Shown: positions 22,250 through 33,257, numbered from the stretch's first letter. The stretch is DNA of 39,061 bases from Brachionus koreanus (GCA_016987375.1 PJRA01000011.1:218872-257932); one strand, 5' to 3'. A program made the numbers and translations. Notes: generated from the sequence alone by a model not told the origin.

Positions 22250-22266
22250 TTTGGTGCAGCACCAAA
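22250..22266. other. Short palindrome
   Basis: TTTGGTGC-A-GCACCAAA, a perfect 8-bp inverted repeat next to the end of the MULE remnant. Significance unknown. Confidence 0.5.
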
Positions 22267-22268
22267 GA

Positions 22269-22965
22269 TTAATGAATATTAAGGTTTATATTTTTTGTAG
22301 TAGAAAAAATACTTGGAATTTTTTTTCCAATATATTGACAACTGCAAATACTTAACTCCCAAATCTCATTGTTTTTTTCAATAACATGCATTGAATCACT
22401 CCAAATTTTATATTCATTGTAACTGTCCCAAGTCGATTTTTGAAAATACGCTTTGCACATTTTTTTGTTGCTTGTTGATCATTCTTTGACGCTGTTAACC
22501 ATATTAACTGTTCGTCCACTTTGAGTAAATTTTACAGCGTTTGTTGATTCCAAAGCATTATTCGTATGTGGGTATCCATCAGCATATCCTTCATACCAAC
22601 CCACTTGATACTCAGAAAGCCAATATTTGTCACAATGATCGAACATATTGTTTGTATTTGATACGTTTCTTGAAGACCATTTTGTTTTTAACAGATCGTA
22701 AACAGTTTCAAAATGTTCTCTTAAAGCTTTTGCTTGAAAAAAATTAATATCATCGACTATCTCTTTTTAAAAATTCATCCATATCTCTTCGTCTATGTGT
22801 CCAGCAAACAATACGATTCTAAAAATTGGTGAAAACCGATTTAAAGCCATTTTTTATTGCCATGGCATCATCAGCCAACAGTGTATCAATATCAAAGTCG
22901 AAATCTAATAATTGTTTAGAAAGATTTTTGATTGAACTAAACATTAACTCAAAATCTTCATGAGC
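22269..22965 (-). pseudogene. MULE-type transposase remnant
   Basis: Minus-strand protein in order: AHEDFELMFSSIKNLSKQLL, DIDTLLADDAMAIKNGFKSV, in-frame TAG, NRIVCWTHRRRDMDEFLK, frameshift, EIVDDINFFQAKALREHF, YWLSEYQVGWYEGYADGY, PHTNNALESTNAVKFTQSGR, in-frame TGA, KKMCKAYFQKSTWDSYNEY and WELSICSCQYIG, the start of a SWIM-type Cys pattern. The D in LLADD, the CW-H pair and NNALES are the conserved catalytic-domain marks of MULE (Mutator-like) transposases. The copy has two nonsense changes and one frameshift and is cut off at its N-terminal side by the Tc1 fragment. Confidence 0.82.
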
Positions 22966-22966
22966 C

Positions 22967-23271
22967 ATGGACACACTAGAAAACAACCTAATCCCATCAG
23001 CAAGGCATTTAGTCGATGCTGACCAAGAGTGGATTTTCCAAAAGAACGGCACATCTGCACCTACTGCCAACTCGGTAAAAAATTGGTTTAGAGAGCATGA
23101 TTTTACAATTCATCCATAGCGTCCAAGATCACCTGATTTTAATCCAATTGAAAATCTATGGGCACATATTGACCAAAATTGAGAATTGTGCGAAATGTGT
23201 GAATCTGACATAAGAAGTTTGAATACCTTCCATACTGGAAGCTTGCAGAGGATTCTAGGAATTAGATTTTA
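22967..23271 (+). pseudogene. Tc1-like transposase, C-terminal catalytic fragment, broken
   Basis: Reads MDTLENNLIPSARHLVDADQ, EWIFQKNGTSAPTANSVKNW, FREHDFTIHP, in-frame TAG, RPRSPDFNPIENLWAHIDQN, in-frame TGA, ELCEMCESDIRSLNTF and ends ILGIRF-TAA. SPDFNPIENLW carries the third acidic catalytic residue of the DDE triad. In the preceding block the second catalytic Asp is replaced (FQKNGT where the family has FQQDN). The N-terminal half is absent. It is a different element from the 13.9-15.2 kb copy; no matching inverted repeats were seen here. Confidence 0.85.
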
Positions 23272-23362
23272 ATTTTTTTAATTTATTAATCGATTAAGTA
23301 TTCATATCCTTGGATAAGATAAAATTTAAATCCAAACAATACACTTATAATTAAAATAAAAT

Positions 23363-23368
23363 TTTATT
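23363..23368 (-). terminator. Polyadenylation signal of DHX16
   Basis: AATAAA on the minus strand (TTTATT here), about 42 nt beyond the DHX16 stop codon. Confidence 0.6.
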
Positions 23369-23409
23369 CAAGAATATTTACATTATTTAAAAAAAAAAAA
23401 CAAAGAAAT

Positions 23410-26220
23410 TTAGTTTAAAACTGGATACTTTCTGGTCATTTGATCAGAACTTTTTCCGGTGTTCTTGGGCATTTTTTGATTACTATTATCTTGTAAATTT
23501 TTAGCATTATAATAATGAGGCGCCACCTCAACCAACCATTCGTTTTCAATCTCAATTATTTGTCTCATATACTCTTTGGAAGTGAACACAAGCTCATAGT
23601 AAACAACCCATCGCGGCAGTGATTCAAATAAACAAGAATTTGGATGTATGTGCACAGTTTGCTGATGCTTTGTTGTTTTATAAGAGCCTGTTTTGCTCAA
23701 TTTGGCTGAATGATAGAAAAAACCAGCTGTAATGGCCTTGCGAATGGCGACTGAATCATCAATACACGAGACCAAATCAATTTCAACCCTCTCCATCAAA
23801 CCAGCCAACTGGTCTCGCACATCTCTGGCTCGTTTCATCGATCTGTGTTGAATAAAATTCTCGAAGCACCATTGAGTCGAAAAGCTTGTGTCTTCCCATT
23901 GTTTGTAAATATTCAACAAGGTCATGTGATCACCGGCTGGATTGTAGAAATTCTGTCTGGCAGCATCTGCGTGTATTATTTTGTCCTTGGGCCGATAAAA
24001 AATAGCGTTGTTAACAGACAACATGGAGCAAATGGTCAAAATTTCTTCTGAACATTTGTATTTTTCCGAAGCGATCAGGGTCTTGGAAAGCATCGGGTCT
24101 ACTGGAAACTCGGCCATTCTTCTGCCCAATTTAGTCAGCTCCGCTTTGTGATTAAGAGCGCCTAGAGCATAAAGCTGCTCGAGCGCCATTATTAGGGTCT
24201 CATGTGGCGGCGGGTCGATGTAATCAAAATGAACCAAATCGTTAATGCCTAAACTTTTCAATAAAAGAACAACATTGCCTAAATTTGTTCGCTGTATCTC
24301 TGGTATTGAGTTGTCATCGAGCTCTTTTTCATACGCACTTACAGTATACAATCTAAAGCACTTGCCAGGCGACACACGACCGGCTCTACCAGCTCTTTGA
24401 TTTGCCGAAGCTTTTGAAATTGGCGTCACAATCAAGCTTTCCATGCCGGTGCGAGCATTATATGTTTTTTGTTTACAAAAGCCCGGATCAATTACATAAA
24501 TGATGCCGTCTATAGTCAGCGATGTTTCAGCTATATTGGTGGCCAATATTACTTTGCGAGCATTGGGTGGAGTCGGCTCGAATATTTTGATTTGCATGTC
24601 TGATGGTAGATTCGAATAAATAGGCAACACAATCAGCTCTTTTATTTTTTTTCCCAATTTTCTTGATTTTTCAGTAATCATCTCGCTACAGGCCTCAATT
24701 TCTTCTTGTCCGGTCAAAAAAACGAGTATGTCGCCCAAAGGCTGAGATATATGTATCTGAAATACAGTGACAACAACAGCTTGTAGGTAATCTGCCTCGG
24801 GCTGTTTGGTGTAGTAGATGTCAACTGGAAAACGACGGCCAGGTATGCGAAAAATGGGAGCTCCGTCGAAAAAATCCGAAAATTTTTCACAATCCATGGT
24901 GGCACTTGATATGAGAAGTTTGAGATCGGAGCGAAATCTGGCTATGTCTTTGACCAGACCGAACAGAATGTCTGTGTGTAGAGTACGCTCATGTGCTTCG
25001 TCAATTATAAGCACACTATATGACTCAAGATCTGGCTCGTTTAAAAACTCCCTTAGCAACATACCATCAGTCATGTATTTAATTACAGTTCGATCGGATG
25101 TACAATCCTCGAATCTGATCGAGTAACCGACCTCAGTGCCGAGCTTGACGCCTATCTCTTGAGCCACTCGAGCCGCTACACTCATAGCAGCAACACGACG
25201 TGGCTGAGTGCATCCAATTTTTTTCTTTTCTCCGTTAATCTTTGTATATCCATCTTCGTACAAATATTGAGTTATCTGTGTTGTTTTTCCAGATCCGGTC
25301 TCGCCTTCTATTATAATAACTTGATGTTGACGAATAGCATCTAGCAAGTCTTGACGATAAGCGTAAATTGGCAATGATTTTCGCGTTTCTTGGATCGACT
25401 TTTTTGCTCTTGCTTGAGCGTCCTCCTCTAAATCACTTTGATAATTTTTGTTTTTTTTCTCATTTTTTCCGGGTATGCGCAATGATTTAACAAAAGTTAT
25501 TTCGTCGTCCAATACGTACTCGTAGTCTTTATCTTTTTTAAGTTTTTCTTTGGCATCCTTGGAACCAAAGTGAAGTAAAGCAGCATTTAGATGTTCTTCT
25601 TCCCATTTTTGATGCTCAAAATTAGGACCATTCTCTCTAATATCCTCAGAATATTTGTCTTTATTTCTTTTATGATCAACTTTTTTTTCATCAGGCATGT
25701 AGTAGCGTTCTGCTTTTTCAAGTATATCAGCTTCTTTATATTGACGAGCAATCTCTAGAGTTTTCTTTTTTTGTTCAAGTCTTTTTCGTTCATATTCGGT
25801 CAGTTTAACTCCTTGCCACAAATACTCTTCATCGATTACTTCCTGTTCTAGTTCAGCCAACTTGTCCTGTTCACGCCTTTCAAGATACTGCTGACGCGAA
25901 ACTTCACGCAGCTCAGGAATAACCTTTGTTCGATCCTCTTTCTCCAGCTTTAAGCGCTTAGCTGCCTCTTCGAGCGCTTTTTTGGTCTGGTTGTCCATTT
26001 TTCGTTTCGTTTTTTCTTCATCTTTGGTTCGCAGTCTTTCCGCAAATTCCTCTCTTTCTTTGATGTCCTGGATTCGTTCCTTCTCATCCAGCTCGACTTT
26101 GGCATTGCGCACCTCAATAACATCTTCATCTGATTCACTAGCAGCTACTTCGTCGTCATCGTCTTTCATATCAAAAAAAGATGACGATTTAGGCTTGCTT
26201 TTGCCTTTATTCAATGACAT
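23410..26220 (-). CDS. DHX16: DEAH-box pre-mRNA splicing helicase DHX16/Prp2, 936 aa, single exon
   Basis: RNA-dependent ATPase that remodels the activated spliceosome before the first splicing step. The N-terminal 270 residues are charged, with acidic stretches and coiled-coil-prone Lys/Glu runs; [20 protein letters not shown] (192-211) is diagnostic of DHX16. Helicase motifs: I GETGSGKT (306-313), Ia [22 protein letters not shown] (407-410), III SAT (439-441), IV-region TGQEE (503-507), [10 protein letters not shown] (561-569), [10 protein letters not shown] (608-615). The ratchet/helical-bundle and OB-fold parts follow ([18 protein letters not shown], then [15 protein letters not shown] and HIHPNSCLF), ending near [12 protein letters not shown] as in the family. 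It lacks the N-terminal extension of the roughly 1040-aa vertebrate protein. ATG at 26220. All motifs are intact, so it should be active. No intron is seen, notable for a gene this long. Confidence 0.97.
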   Translation of the reverse strand: MSLNKGKSKPKSSSFFDMKDDDDEVAASESDEDVIEVRNAKVELDEKERIQDIKEREEFAERLRTKDEEKTKRKMDNQTKKALEEAAKRLKLEKEDRTKVIPELREVSRQQYLERREQDKLAELEQEVIDEEYLWQGVKLTEYERKRLEQKKKTLEIARQYKEADILEKAERYYMPDEKKVDHKRNKDKYSEDIRENGPNFEHQKWEEEHLNAALLHFGSKDAKEKLKKDKDYEYVLDDEITFVKSLRIPGKNEKKNKNYQSDLEEDAQARAKKSIQETRKSLPIYAYRQDLLDAIRQHQVIIIEGETGSGKTTQITQYLYEDGYTKINGEKKKIGCTQPRRVAAMSVAARVAQEIGVKLGTEVGYSIRFEDCTSDRTVIKYMTDGMLLREFLNEPDLESYSVLIIDEAHERTLHTDILFGLVKDIARFRSDLKLLISSATMDCEKFSDFFDGAPIFRIPGRRFPVDIYYTKQPEADYLQAVVVTVFQIHISQPLGDILVFLTGQEEIEACSEMITEKSRKLGKKIKELIVLPIYSNLPSDMQIKIFEPTPPNARKVILATNIAETSLTIDGIIYVIDPGFCKQKTYNARTGMESLIVTPISKASANQRAGRAGRVSPGKCFRLYTVSAYEKELDDNSIPEIQRTNLGNVVLLLKSLGINDLVHFDYIDPPPHETLIMALEQLYALGALNHKAELTKLGRRMAEFPVDPMLSKTLIASEKYKCSEEILTICSMLSVNNAIFYRPKDKIIHADAARQNFYNPAGDHMTLLNIYKQWEDTSFSTQWCFENFIQHRSMKRARDVRDQLAGLMERVEIDLVSCIDDSVAIRKAITAGFFYHSAKLSKTGSYKTTKHQQTVHIHPNSCLFESLPRWVVYYELVFTSKEYMRQIIEIENEWLVEVAPHYYNAKNLQDNSNQKMPKNTGKSSDQMTRKYPVLN

Positions 26221-26289
26221 TTCAGTCTAGTGAATTAATATCTTTTAATTTTTATAAATCAATTCAAAAATTTTTCACTATTTTGCTTA

Positions 26290-26320
<31 letters not shown>

Positions 26321-26700
26321 ATAAATCCACAAATAAACACATTTTTTTAAATTTTTTGTTTCAAAATATTTAGAAATTTTGGCTTATTAATCAAAATGTG
26401 GCAAAATTTTGTTGCTTTTTGTCTGAAAACACATAAATTCACTTAAAATAATGTTTATTCTTTGATAATAAAGCCGGAAAAAATTCTCTTTACATGCTGT
26501 TTCTAATTTAAAAAATAGATTATTGGGGGTTCATTTAAATGTCTCTAGTTTATTAATTTTGTTGTTTTTCTTGTATGCCTTATTTTAAATGATAATACAA
26601 TCAATGATAAAAAAAACTAGAAAAATCTCACTTTTCTCTTTCGATTTTTCTTCAATCATATCGCTACAAATCTCAGCTAGCTGAATCCCAAAATAAATCC
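26221..26700. other. Upstream region of DHX16 with TA microsatellite
   Basis: Contains the DHX16 5' flank and (TA)n at 26289-26322. No reading frame of note. No clear TATA box can be separated from the background. Confidence 0.5.
26289..26322. repeat. TA dinucleotide microsatellite
   Basis: About ten uninterrupted TA units, one TG, then four more TA units. Confidence 0.9.
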
Positions 26701-26710
26701 CTTTGTTTTG

Positions 26711-27054
26711 GGCAATGTGAAATCTTAGTACAAAAAATATAGTACAAAAGGGAAAAACTAAATATTTTTTTTTCCAGTTGCGCAAAAATGGTTCTGTAAA
26801 AAGTACAATGTTGTACAAATTTGTACAAACGAATTCCAAGCTCTGCAAAAACTGTACAAATTTTATCTAATGTTTTTTTAGTGATGCGCATTTTACAGAA
26901 AAATAAAGAGCATATGCAAAATTTAGAATTTGTTTGTACAAATTTGTACAACATTGTACTTTTTACAGAACCATTTTTGCGCTACTGGACAAAAAAATTA
27001 TTTAGTTTTTCCCTTTTGTACTGTAATTTTTTTGTACTAAGATTTCACATTGCC
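26711..27054. mobile_element. 344-bp foldback MITE with about 137-bp inverted arms and 8-bp target duplication
   Basis: Arms 26711-26847 and 26915-27054 are near-identical inverted copies beginning GGCAATGTGAAATCTTAGTA. A 67-bp unpaired centre separates them. TTGTTTTG stands on both sides (26703-26710 and 27055-27062), a perfect 8-bp target duplication. Such duplications are made by hAT and Merlin elements and, at 8-11 bp, by MULEs. The GG start is unlike the usual hAT terminus. Mirrored reading frames on both strands here are by-products of the inverted repeat and not genes. Confidence 0.9.
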
Positions 27055-27289
27055 TTGTTTTGTCTCTTTCAACGCAGTTATCAATAGCAAATTTATTAAT
27101 GATTACTTAATAACCACTTAAAATTCATTTAAAGTTTATGAAACAAATTGATTTTAGCTTTTCCCTTAAATATAAAAAGAAATATTTTTTAATATTTTTC
27201 AGTTCAAATTCAAGTTTAATCAACAGGCTAATTATTTATAAAATCCATAAAAATCAACTTTTTTTTTTATTAAGTAAAGAAAGCTAGAA

Positions 27290-27660
27290 TGAACATTGAA
27301 CATTAAAGAGGAGTATGTTCAGATGCCTATAGATCATTTTTGGGAGTCGGTTTGTTTATTGTCTGATTGCGTCAATGTCTTACTGAATAACGTCGAGGCC
27401 AACTGTCTTTTTTATTTGCTTGGTTGTTTTGAGCTATTGTTGTTTTTAGTTTATCTTTGCTAGTGTTGTAAGAATTCTCGATTTGGTTATAGTTGATGTT
27501 GTTTGCCTCTTCAAATGAATTTGTGTTTCTTTTTTAGATATCAGCAAAATTAAGGTCTTAAAGCTTTGATACTAATCCAAATTGTATACAGTTGTTTTCT
27601 TCGTGACTCCATTTGATTGATAAAGTTTATTTTTCTCAAATTTTAAACATAATATTAATA
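27290..27660 (-). pseudogene. Asn/Lys-rich coding-like debris, possibly retrotransposon ORF1
   Basis: Minus-strand words include KRNTNSFEEANNINYNQIEN, NTSKDKLKTTIAQNNQANKK, DSWPRRYSVRH and, in another frame, MESRRKQLYTIWISIKALRP. Frames are interrupted by stops. Base composition is clearly less AT-rich than the flanks. No family could be named. Confidence 0.3.
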
Positions 27661-27957
27661 TTATAAAAAAAATTGTTTTTGATGAAAAAAAGGTCCAGAA
27701 CAGAATGCTAAAAATCATTAGTATCACAAAAGGAAGTTGTTTAACATGAAAGACGCAAACGAATTCTAAAGATTAACTAGTCAAACAAAATTCATATATG
27801 AGAAAAAGTTGCGAAATTAAACCAAAGTTGCAACAAGATGTTACCAGAGATTGTACTGTAAACAACGGTGTATGTCACCTACTATGCATCTTTTTTAAAT
27901 TTATTCAATAATCTATACAAGACTAAACTAAATTGCTTTATTTGCAAAATTTTATTT

Positions 27958-27973
27958 GGCCCTGAAAAGGGCC
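27958..27973 (-). terminator. Histone 3' stem-loop of H4
   Basis: On the minus strand GGCCCTTTTCAGGGCC: a perfect 6-bp stem with TTTC loop, matching the metazoan replication-dependent histone consensus. It is 44 nt past the H4 stop. It directs SLBP/U7-dependent cleavage in place of polyadenylation. Confidence 0.95.
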
Positions 27974-28016
27974 GGGAAGTTTAAATTTTAGATTATGCTT
28001 TTGTTGATTGTTATTT

Positions 28017-28331
<315 letters not shown>

Positions 28332-28395
28332 TTAAATTATTAATTAGCTAGTTAAAGTTGAATCAGAATGTGTTCTCTTTGACTAAAATAAACTT

Positions 28396-28404
28396 TTATT
28401 TATA
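28396..28404 (-). promoter_or_regulatory. TATA box candidate of H4
   Basis: TATAAATAA on the minus strand, about 68 nt ahead of the ATG, a suitable spacing for a short leader. Confidence 0.55.
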
Positions 28405-28405
28405 A

Positions 28406-29316
28406 TGTAAAAGAGATGGTCATTTGAACTTTTAATATGACCTCTAAAATATATTTTACAATCCAGTAAATTTACTGAAAAATTTGTGAATAATTTGACC
28501 GTTTTTTAATGCACTTTCATTTTGAAAAATGAAAATGACTTTAAAAAATATAAAAAATAATGCTTTTCTAAAACTCCTGACATAATTAGAATAGTTATTC
28601 AGACGGCGCATAGAAACATTAAATTTTTTTTCAGAATGTTGAAAGATTAGGGTGTCCTATGTAAAACCAAAGCTTATTTTTAACAAAGTTAAAATATTAT
28701 AATTCGAATTTAGATATCTCAAATGCTAAAGACTTAAAATAATTTATAAAATTTAGCTTTTCAAATAAAATAATATTCGAGTAATGTTAAAAATTAAATT
28801 TTCATAATAATGCTTAAAAATTATTTTAAAAATTGATTTTTAAGTATCTTTAATCAAAATACTAAATGAAGGGACATATTTTCACGTGTAAGCCATAGCC
28901 TAATATTGTACGAAATTCTGCATGCATAAAAATTTGAAGATATTTGCAAACTTAAAAATTCAGTTTAACATTGGATGTTTGCTTTGAAAAAATATTTACA
29001 CAATAAAATTTAAAATCAAACAATATTTAATAACCTTTTTAATGATAATTTTTTAGAATCTTCATTTATCGTTATTTATTAACATTAATAAAAACAAACA
29101 AATAATTATAATTCATTTAATTAATTATAATACTGCTTCAGTTTCCATAAAAATTATTGAATTTTAAGATTTTGAAGTAAATAAACCAAAATCTGTTAGA
29201 TATGAGTTTATTTATTTAACTTTTTTCAATTAAAAACAGTTGATATCTTTGGCTAAAAATTAAAATAAAAAAAAGGATAAGCGATTGAGATTTGCTTTAA
29301 TTTTAAGAGTTAAATT
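28406..29316. other. AT-rich spacer between H4 and the H2A pseudogene
   Basis: No histone H3 or H1 fragment could be read on either strand, and no other gene is seen. Confidence 0.6.
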
Positions 29317-29332
29317 AGCCTTGAAAAAGGCC
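29317..29332 (-). terminator. Histone 3' stem-loop of the H2A pseudogene, slightly decayed
   Basis: GGCCTTTTTCAAGGCT on the minus strand. The loop and five pairs fit the consensus, while the outermost pair is G-U in place of G-C. Lies 40 nt beyond the H2A stop position. Confidence 0.85.
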
Positions 29333-29371
29333 GGGGGATTTTTATCTTGAAATACAAAAATTCCTTCCAAT

Positions 29372-29687
<316 letters not shown>

Positions 29688-29742
29688 TTATAATTTTTTG
29701 ATTAATTTGAATTGCTCATAATATTTAAAATTGAATTTTTAT

Positions 29743-29752
29743 TATATATATA
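29743..29752 (+). promoter_or_regulatory. TATA box candidate of H2B in the shared H2A/H2B promoter
   Basis: TATATATAA about 55-60 nt ahead of the H2B ATG, inside the roughly 120-bp gap between the divergent H2A pseudogene and H2B. Loss of H2A has left this side intact. Confidence 0.55.
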
Positions 29753-29804
29753 AGTGACTTTTTTTTTTAATCTAAATTTAAAATCGAATTAGATATAAAT
29801 TATA

Positions 29805-30173
29805 ATGCCACCGAAAACCCCAAGCAAAGGAGCTAAAAAAGCTGTTAAGCCTGTAAAAGGAGCCAAAGGAGAAGGCAAGCGAAAGAAGAAAAGGAAGGAA
29901 ACCTATTCAGTTTATATTTACAAAGTATTGAAGCAAGTTCATCCAGATACTGGTATCTCAAGCAAAGCGATGAATATTATGAATTCATTTGTAAATGACA
30001 TTTTTGAGAGAATTGCTTCTGAAGCATCCAAGCTTTCTACTCACAATGGTCGCTCAACAATCTCCAGTCGTGAAATTCAAACTTCAGTTCGTCTTCTCTT
30101 ACCAGGCGAATTAGCGAAGCATGCAGTCAGTGAAGGAACCAAAGCTGTAACTAAATATACCAGTTCAAAATAA
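29805..30173 (+). CDS. H2B: Histone H2B, 122 aa
   Basis: Core histone pairing with H2A. N-terminal tail (1-33) is Lys/Pro/Gly-rich ([20 protein letters not shown]). The histone fold begins [20 protein letters not shown] and continues [20 protein letters not shown], then [20 protein letters not shown] and ends [12 protein letters not shown] with the ubiquitylatable Lys in AVTKY. Loop residues [10 protein letters not shown] differ from the vertebrate AHYNKRSTIT, within normal metazoan variation. Length fits the family. Intronless, with a 3' stem-loop 32 nt downstream and no polyadenylation signal needed. Divergently paired with the broken H2A. Confidence 0.98.
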   Translation: MPPKTPSKGAKKAVKPVKGAKGEGKRKKKRKETYSVYIYKVLKQVHPDTGISSKAMNIMNSFVNDIFERIASEASKLSTHNGRSTISSREIQTSVRLLLPGELAKHAVSEGTKAVTKYTSSK

Positions 30174-30204
30174 AAATTTATGCTTTAAATTTTATTTAAC
30201 CCCC

Positions 30205-30220
30205 GGTCTTTTTCAAGGCC
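30205..30220 (+). terminator. Histone 3' stem-loop of H2B
   Basis: GGTCTTTTTCAAGGCC: six pairs including one U-G, loop TTTC, 32 nt after the stop codon. Confidence 0.93.
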
Positions 30221-30886
30221 AATTATTTATTAAATAAATAAAGCAATTATACATCATATTTCATTAATGATTATATTTTTATATTAATATACTTTTTCAT
30301 CCCTAGAATTGTTTGATAACGCAATGGATTGCAAAAATGGCTGTTCTAAAATTTATATTGGAAAAAAATCCTGAAGCGATAATGATATAATATTGGTAAT
30401 TGAGGATACGTTTAGATTTTGTAAATCAATTTTTAAATTAACTTGATAAAATGCACAATAAATTAGTTATTTTTATTTTTTATTCTTTTGATCAACGATT
30501 ATTCATAAAATGTCTTTATCAGAATTAAATTCCTTTAAACAATATTTTTTACAAGAAAATTTTGATTATGAATATTATGTTTGCAATTTAAATCAAATTT
30601 TATGGATCAAATGGAGTATGCCATGAAGAAATAACTGTCAGAACATGCTATTTACCTTAGCGGATTAGTAGCAAAGCTTGAATACTTGGATTTTGCAGAC
30701 AGCTCAATATAGAAACTGGCTACATAATGCTCAAATAATCAGTTCAATTGGGACTGAAGAATTATCAATGGATATAAAGTTTCAATGATTTTTATTCGTT
30801 TTTTATTGTGATCTGTATTTCAGAAGTGTTTTTTAACGCTCTGATTACAAGTCCCGTATTTGAGTCAATAAATATGACTCATTTAA
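30221..30886. other. Spacer with a short coding-like patch at 30510-30780
   Basis: ATG at 30510 opens MSLSELNSFKQYFLQENFDY and EYYVCNLNQILWIKWSMP before a stop; further protein-like words (FCRQLNIETGYIMLK) follow in other frames with stops. It may be transposon debris. No family recognised. Confidence 0.35.
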
Positions 30887-31088
30887 CACTCAAAGGACCG
30901 GTGGTGTCAATTCGACACTTTTTCAAAAATTAAAATTTCATTTTTTAATCATCTGTCATATTTTTTAATATTTTTTAGAGCTTAGATAATGGCCTTTTAA
31001 ATTTTGTCTTTTTCATGTTACAGACTTATATGGAACTAATGTAGCATTTTAGCAAATTTTTTGACAAAAATAACCGGTCCTTTGAGTG
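30887..31088. mobile_element. 202-bp MITE with perfect 16-bp inverted repeats
   Basis: CACTCAAAGGACCGGT (30887-30902) and its exact reverse complement (31073-31088) bound the element. The left flank is TTAA and the right flank TAAA, so either a TTAA duplication with one changed base (piggyBac type) or a TAA duplication (PIF/Harbinger type, TWA). The same terminal CACTCAAAGG next to TTAA occurs at 33019-33032. Confidence 0.85.
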
Positions 31089-31092
31089 TAAA

Positions 31093-33018
31093 AAGAATTT
31101 ACTTTGATATTTTCATATAACTAAAGATCAAAATCATGAATGCCTCTTCAATTGATTTTGACAAGACCACAAAAATAAAATAAAAATAGAAATATTTATT
31201 TATGCATTTCGCAAAAGTAGAATGAACAAGATAAAAAGCAAAAAATAATTTATTTTTAAGTTTTTTGGCTGTTGATTTTATATACTAATGTGTTATATGT
31301 TACCTGTGAATAAGTTAAAAACTTAAGTGTGGGTGTGAAATGAATAGGAATATTTTTTTTGTGATTTGATAAATGATCTTAGCTAACCTCTATTCTTATT
31401 TTTTCGAGATAAAAATTTTGATAAAAATACTGTTGATAAAATTTTTTCTTCAGCTTTAAGTGCCATTTAGCTAATTTAATTTTTAGATTTTGTACTGATT
31501 TAAAACTATTAAATTTTTCAATGCGTTGACTTAAACAGCTTTGGTTAGGGTTATCAAATAAAATAATTAAAATACTAATATTGAGACTTATATTCTTAAA
31601 GTTATGCTTTTTTGGGTTATTAACGATGTGTCGTTATGTCATGTTGAAAATCATTGTCAATCAATAAATGACATTTGGTTCTAACTAGTAATTCCGTTAT
31701 AGCGACATGTCATTAAAATCGAGCAAATACTTTAACTTTATTAATTAAAATTTTTTTCAGTTTTAACTTTTATCATCTTAATTAAACATATTTGTCATCA
31801 TGTTTTTAGTTTAATTTGTCATCCCAGAAAAACCCTAAGTTTAGTTGTCAAATGATTAGTTTTTTTTTGGCCAGTATACTAGTTTTTTGATATAAGAAAG
31901 TTAAAATACCCAAATAAATAAAAAAAAATAAATTTTTTTCTTTTTATTCTTTTGAACTCTTTTTGTTACTTCTTTTATTTGTTTTTTAATCATATCTTTA
32001 ATCCAAAAAATTAAAAAATTCTTTAATTTTTATAACAAAATAATTTTATTTTCATTGAAAAAAAAAGAAAACAAAATTTATTTTTAAATATAAAAAATGT
32101 AATAAAAAAAATATATTTTAACTATTTAATTTTTAAAATGCTAATTTTTTCTTTAATTTTTTGCTAATGAAGGTTCAGATTTGTCATCGACAAATTTTTC
32201 ACTTAAAAAAATGTGAATTATTTTTTTCTTAACTCTTTCCGGAGTTAAATTTTTTCATAGTGCTTCGGTTACAGTAAATCTTTTTAAGCATTTAGCAATG
32301 ACATAGATTCCAAAACCCCTAATCGCCAAAGTAGACGAATCTGCTTGAATCAGAGTTTTTTAAAAGTCACAGGTCTTAAATCAGCTCAAATTCATGACTT
32401 AGATTTGTTCGAAAAAAGTAAAAAAGCACAAGTCATGACATCCAAATGACTTGTAATAACTTTTTTTTACAAGTCTTTAAAATTTTATCATATTTATCAT
32501 ATTTAACTAACGTGTGAGATCCAGTTTAATTTACGGTCACAGTTTTGCTTTAAAGATAATTCTCATCAAAAATTATTTTATTTTTTTCGAACAAATATAA
32601 GCCATGACTTTTTATTTTTATTTCAATTTAATAAAAATAAATGTCTTGTGGTTGAGACACCGGTCAGACTATTTTTTTTCGAAATGCAAACCAGGTATTA
32701 AAGTCAGGAAAATAAGTGTTAAAGTCATTAACAGCTTAAGTCAAGACTTTGTGTGACAGGGTCACCAAAAAAAAAGGTTATATCTGATGATGAGATCATG
32801 AAAAAGATTCTCAAAGATTTTTTCCAAAAAGAAAACAAACATGATTTTATGAAAGAGCAGGTCCAGATTAACAATAAAACACTTAAAAAATAATACATAA
32901 AAAAAAAAATTTCAATTTATCCTAAAAGACCAATATTTGTAATTAAAAAAATTGGTGTGTGTGTTTTAAAGGCATCCAAAAAAAGAGTCAAGTAAAATGA
33001 GTCGAATAATCCCTGCGG
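31093..33018. other. AT-rich region with transposon debris
   Basis: No gene. A 39-codon coding-like frame lies at 32774-32893. Several direct and inverted words recur (for example CATGACTT, TGTCAT, CGAACAAAT near 32396-32415 and 32588-32600), suggesting decayed elements. Confidence 0.45.
32774..32893 (+). pseudogene. 39-codon coding-like fragment, unidentified
   Basis: Reads KVISDDEIMKKILKDFFQKE, then NKHDFMKEQVQINNKTLKK and a TAA. Charged, helical composition is unlike random frames here. It ends about 130 bp from a transposon terminus at 33028, so it may belong to that element. Confidence 0.35.
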
Positions 33019-33032
33019 CCTTTGAGTGTTAA
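33019..33032. mobile_element. Solitary right end related to the 30887-31088 MITE
   Basis: CCTTTGAGTG followed by TTAA. Its reverse complement, TTAACACTCAAAGG, is identical to the left junction of the MITE at 30883. Inside this end the sequence diverges (CCGCAGGG versus ACCGGT). The matching left end was not found. Confidence 0.6.
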
Positions 33033-33257
33033 ATAACCTTAATTTTGAATGATTTTATTTTTTTTAGATTTTATCATAAGTAAAATAAGTGAAAAATAAA
33101 AATTAAAAAAAATTCTTTAAATTTTTTTAAACACATCGAGAGTAAAGGTGAAATAAAAATTGCAATTCAAAGTCTCAAATAATCTAGCTAAACATAACTA
33201 AACACATGCTTAGATTATTTGAAAAAAAATAATTTTATTTATTCTCATGCTTAAAAT

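Larger units (their letters stand above)
27063..28016. other. Spacer between the foldback element and H4
   Basis: AT-rich except for 27290-27660, listed separately. No other gene is visible; the last part is H4 3' flank. Confidence 0.5.

Noticed and set aside
22819..23070. A single 83-codon minus-strand gene across 22965
   Set aside because: Its upper part is merely antisense of the Tc1 fragment; only the part from AHEDFELMF on is MULE-derived.
23845..26230. Several frames on the plus strand inside DHX16, and short alternative minus frames
   Set aside because: All overlap the intact DHX16 coding sequence and show no motifs of their own.
26585..27087. Mirror-image frames of 87-93 codons on both strands
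   Set aside because: Created by the inverted arms of the foldback element; identical words on both strands prove it.
28406..29316. Search for H3 or H1 next to H4 and H2B
   Set aside because: No ARTKQTARKS-like or globular H1 words found in any frame by eye, nor between 30221 and 33257.
32786..32812. Hammerhead-ribozyme-like CTGATGATGAGATCATGAAA
   Set aside because: The core needs GAAA directly after stem II; here an extra T intervenes, and stems I and III are not formed by the flanks.
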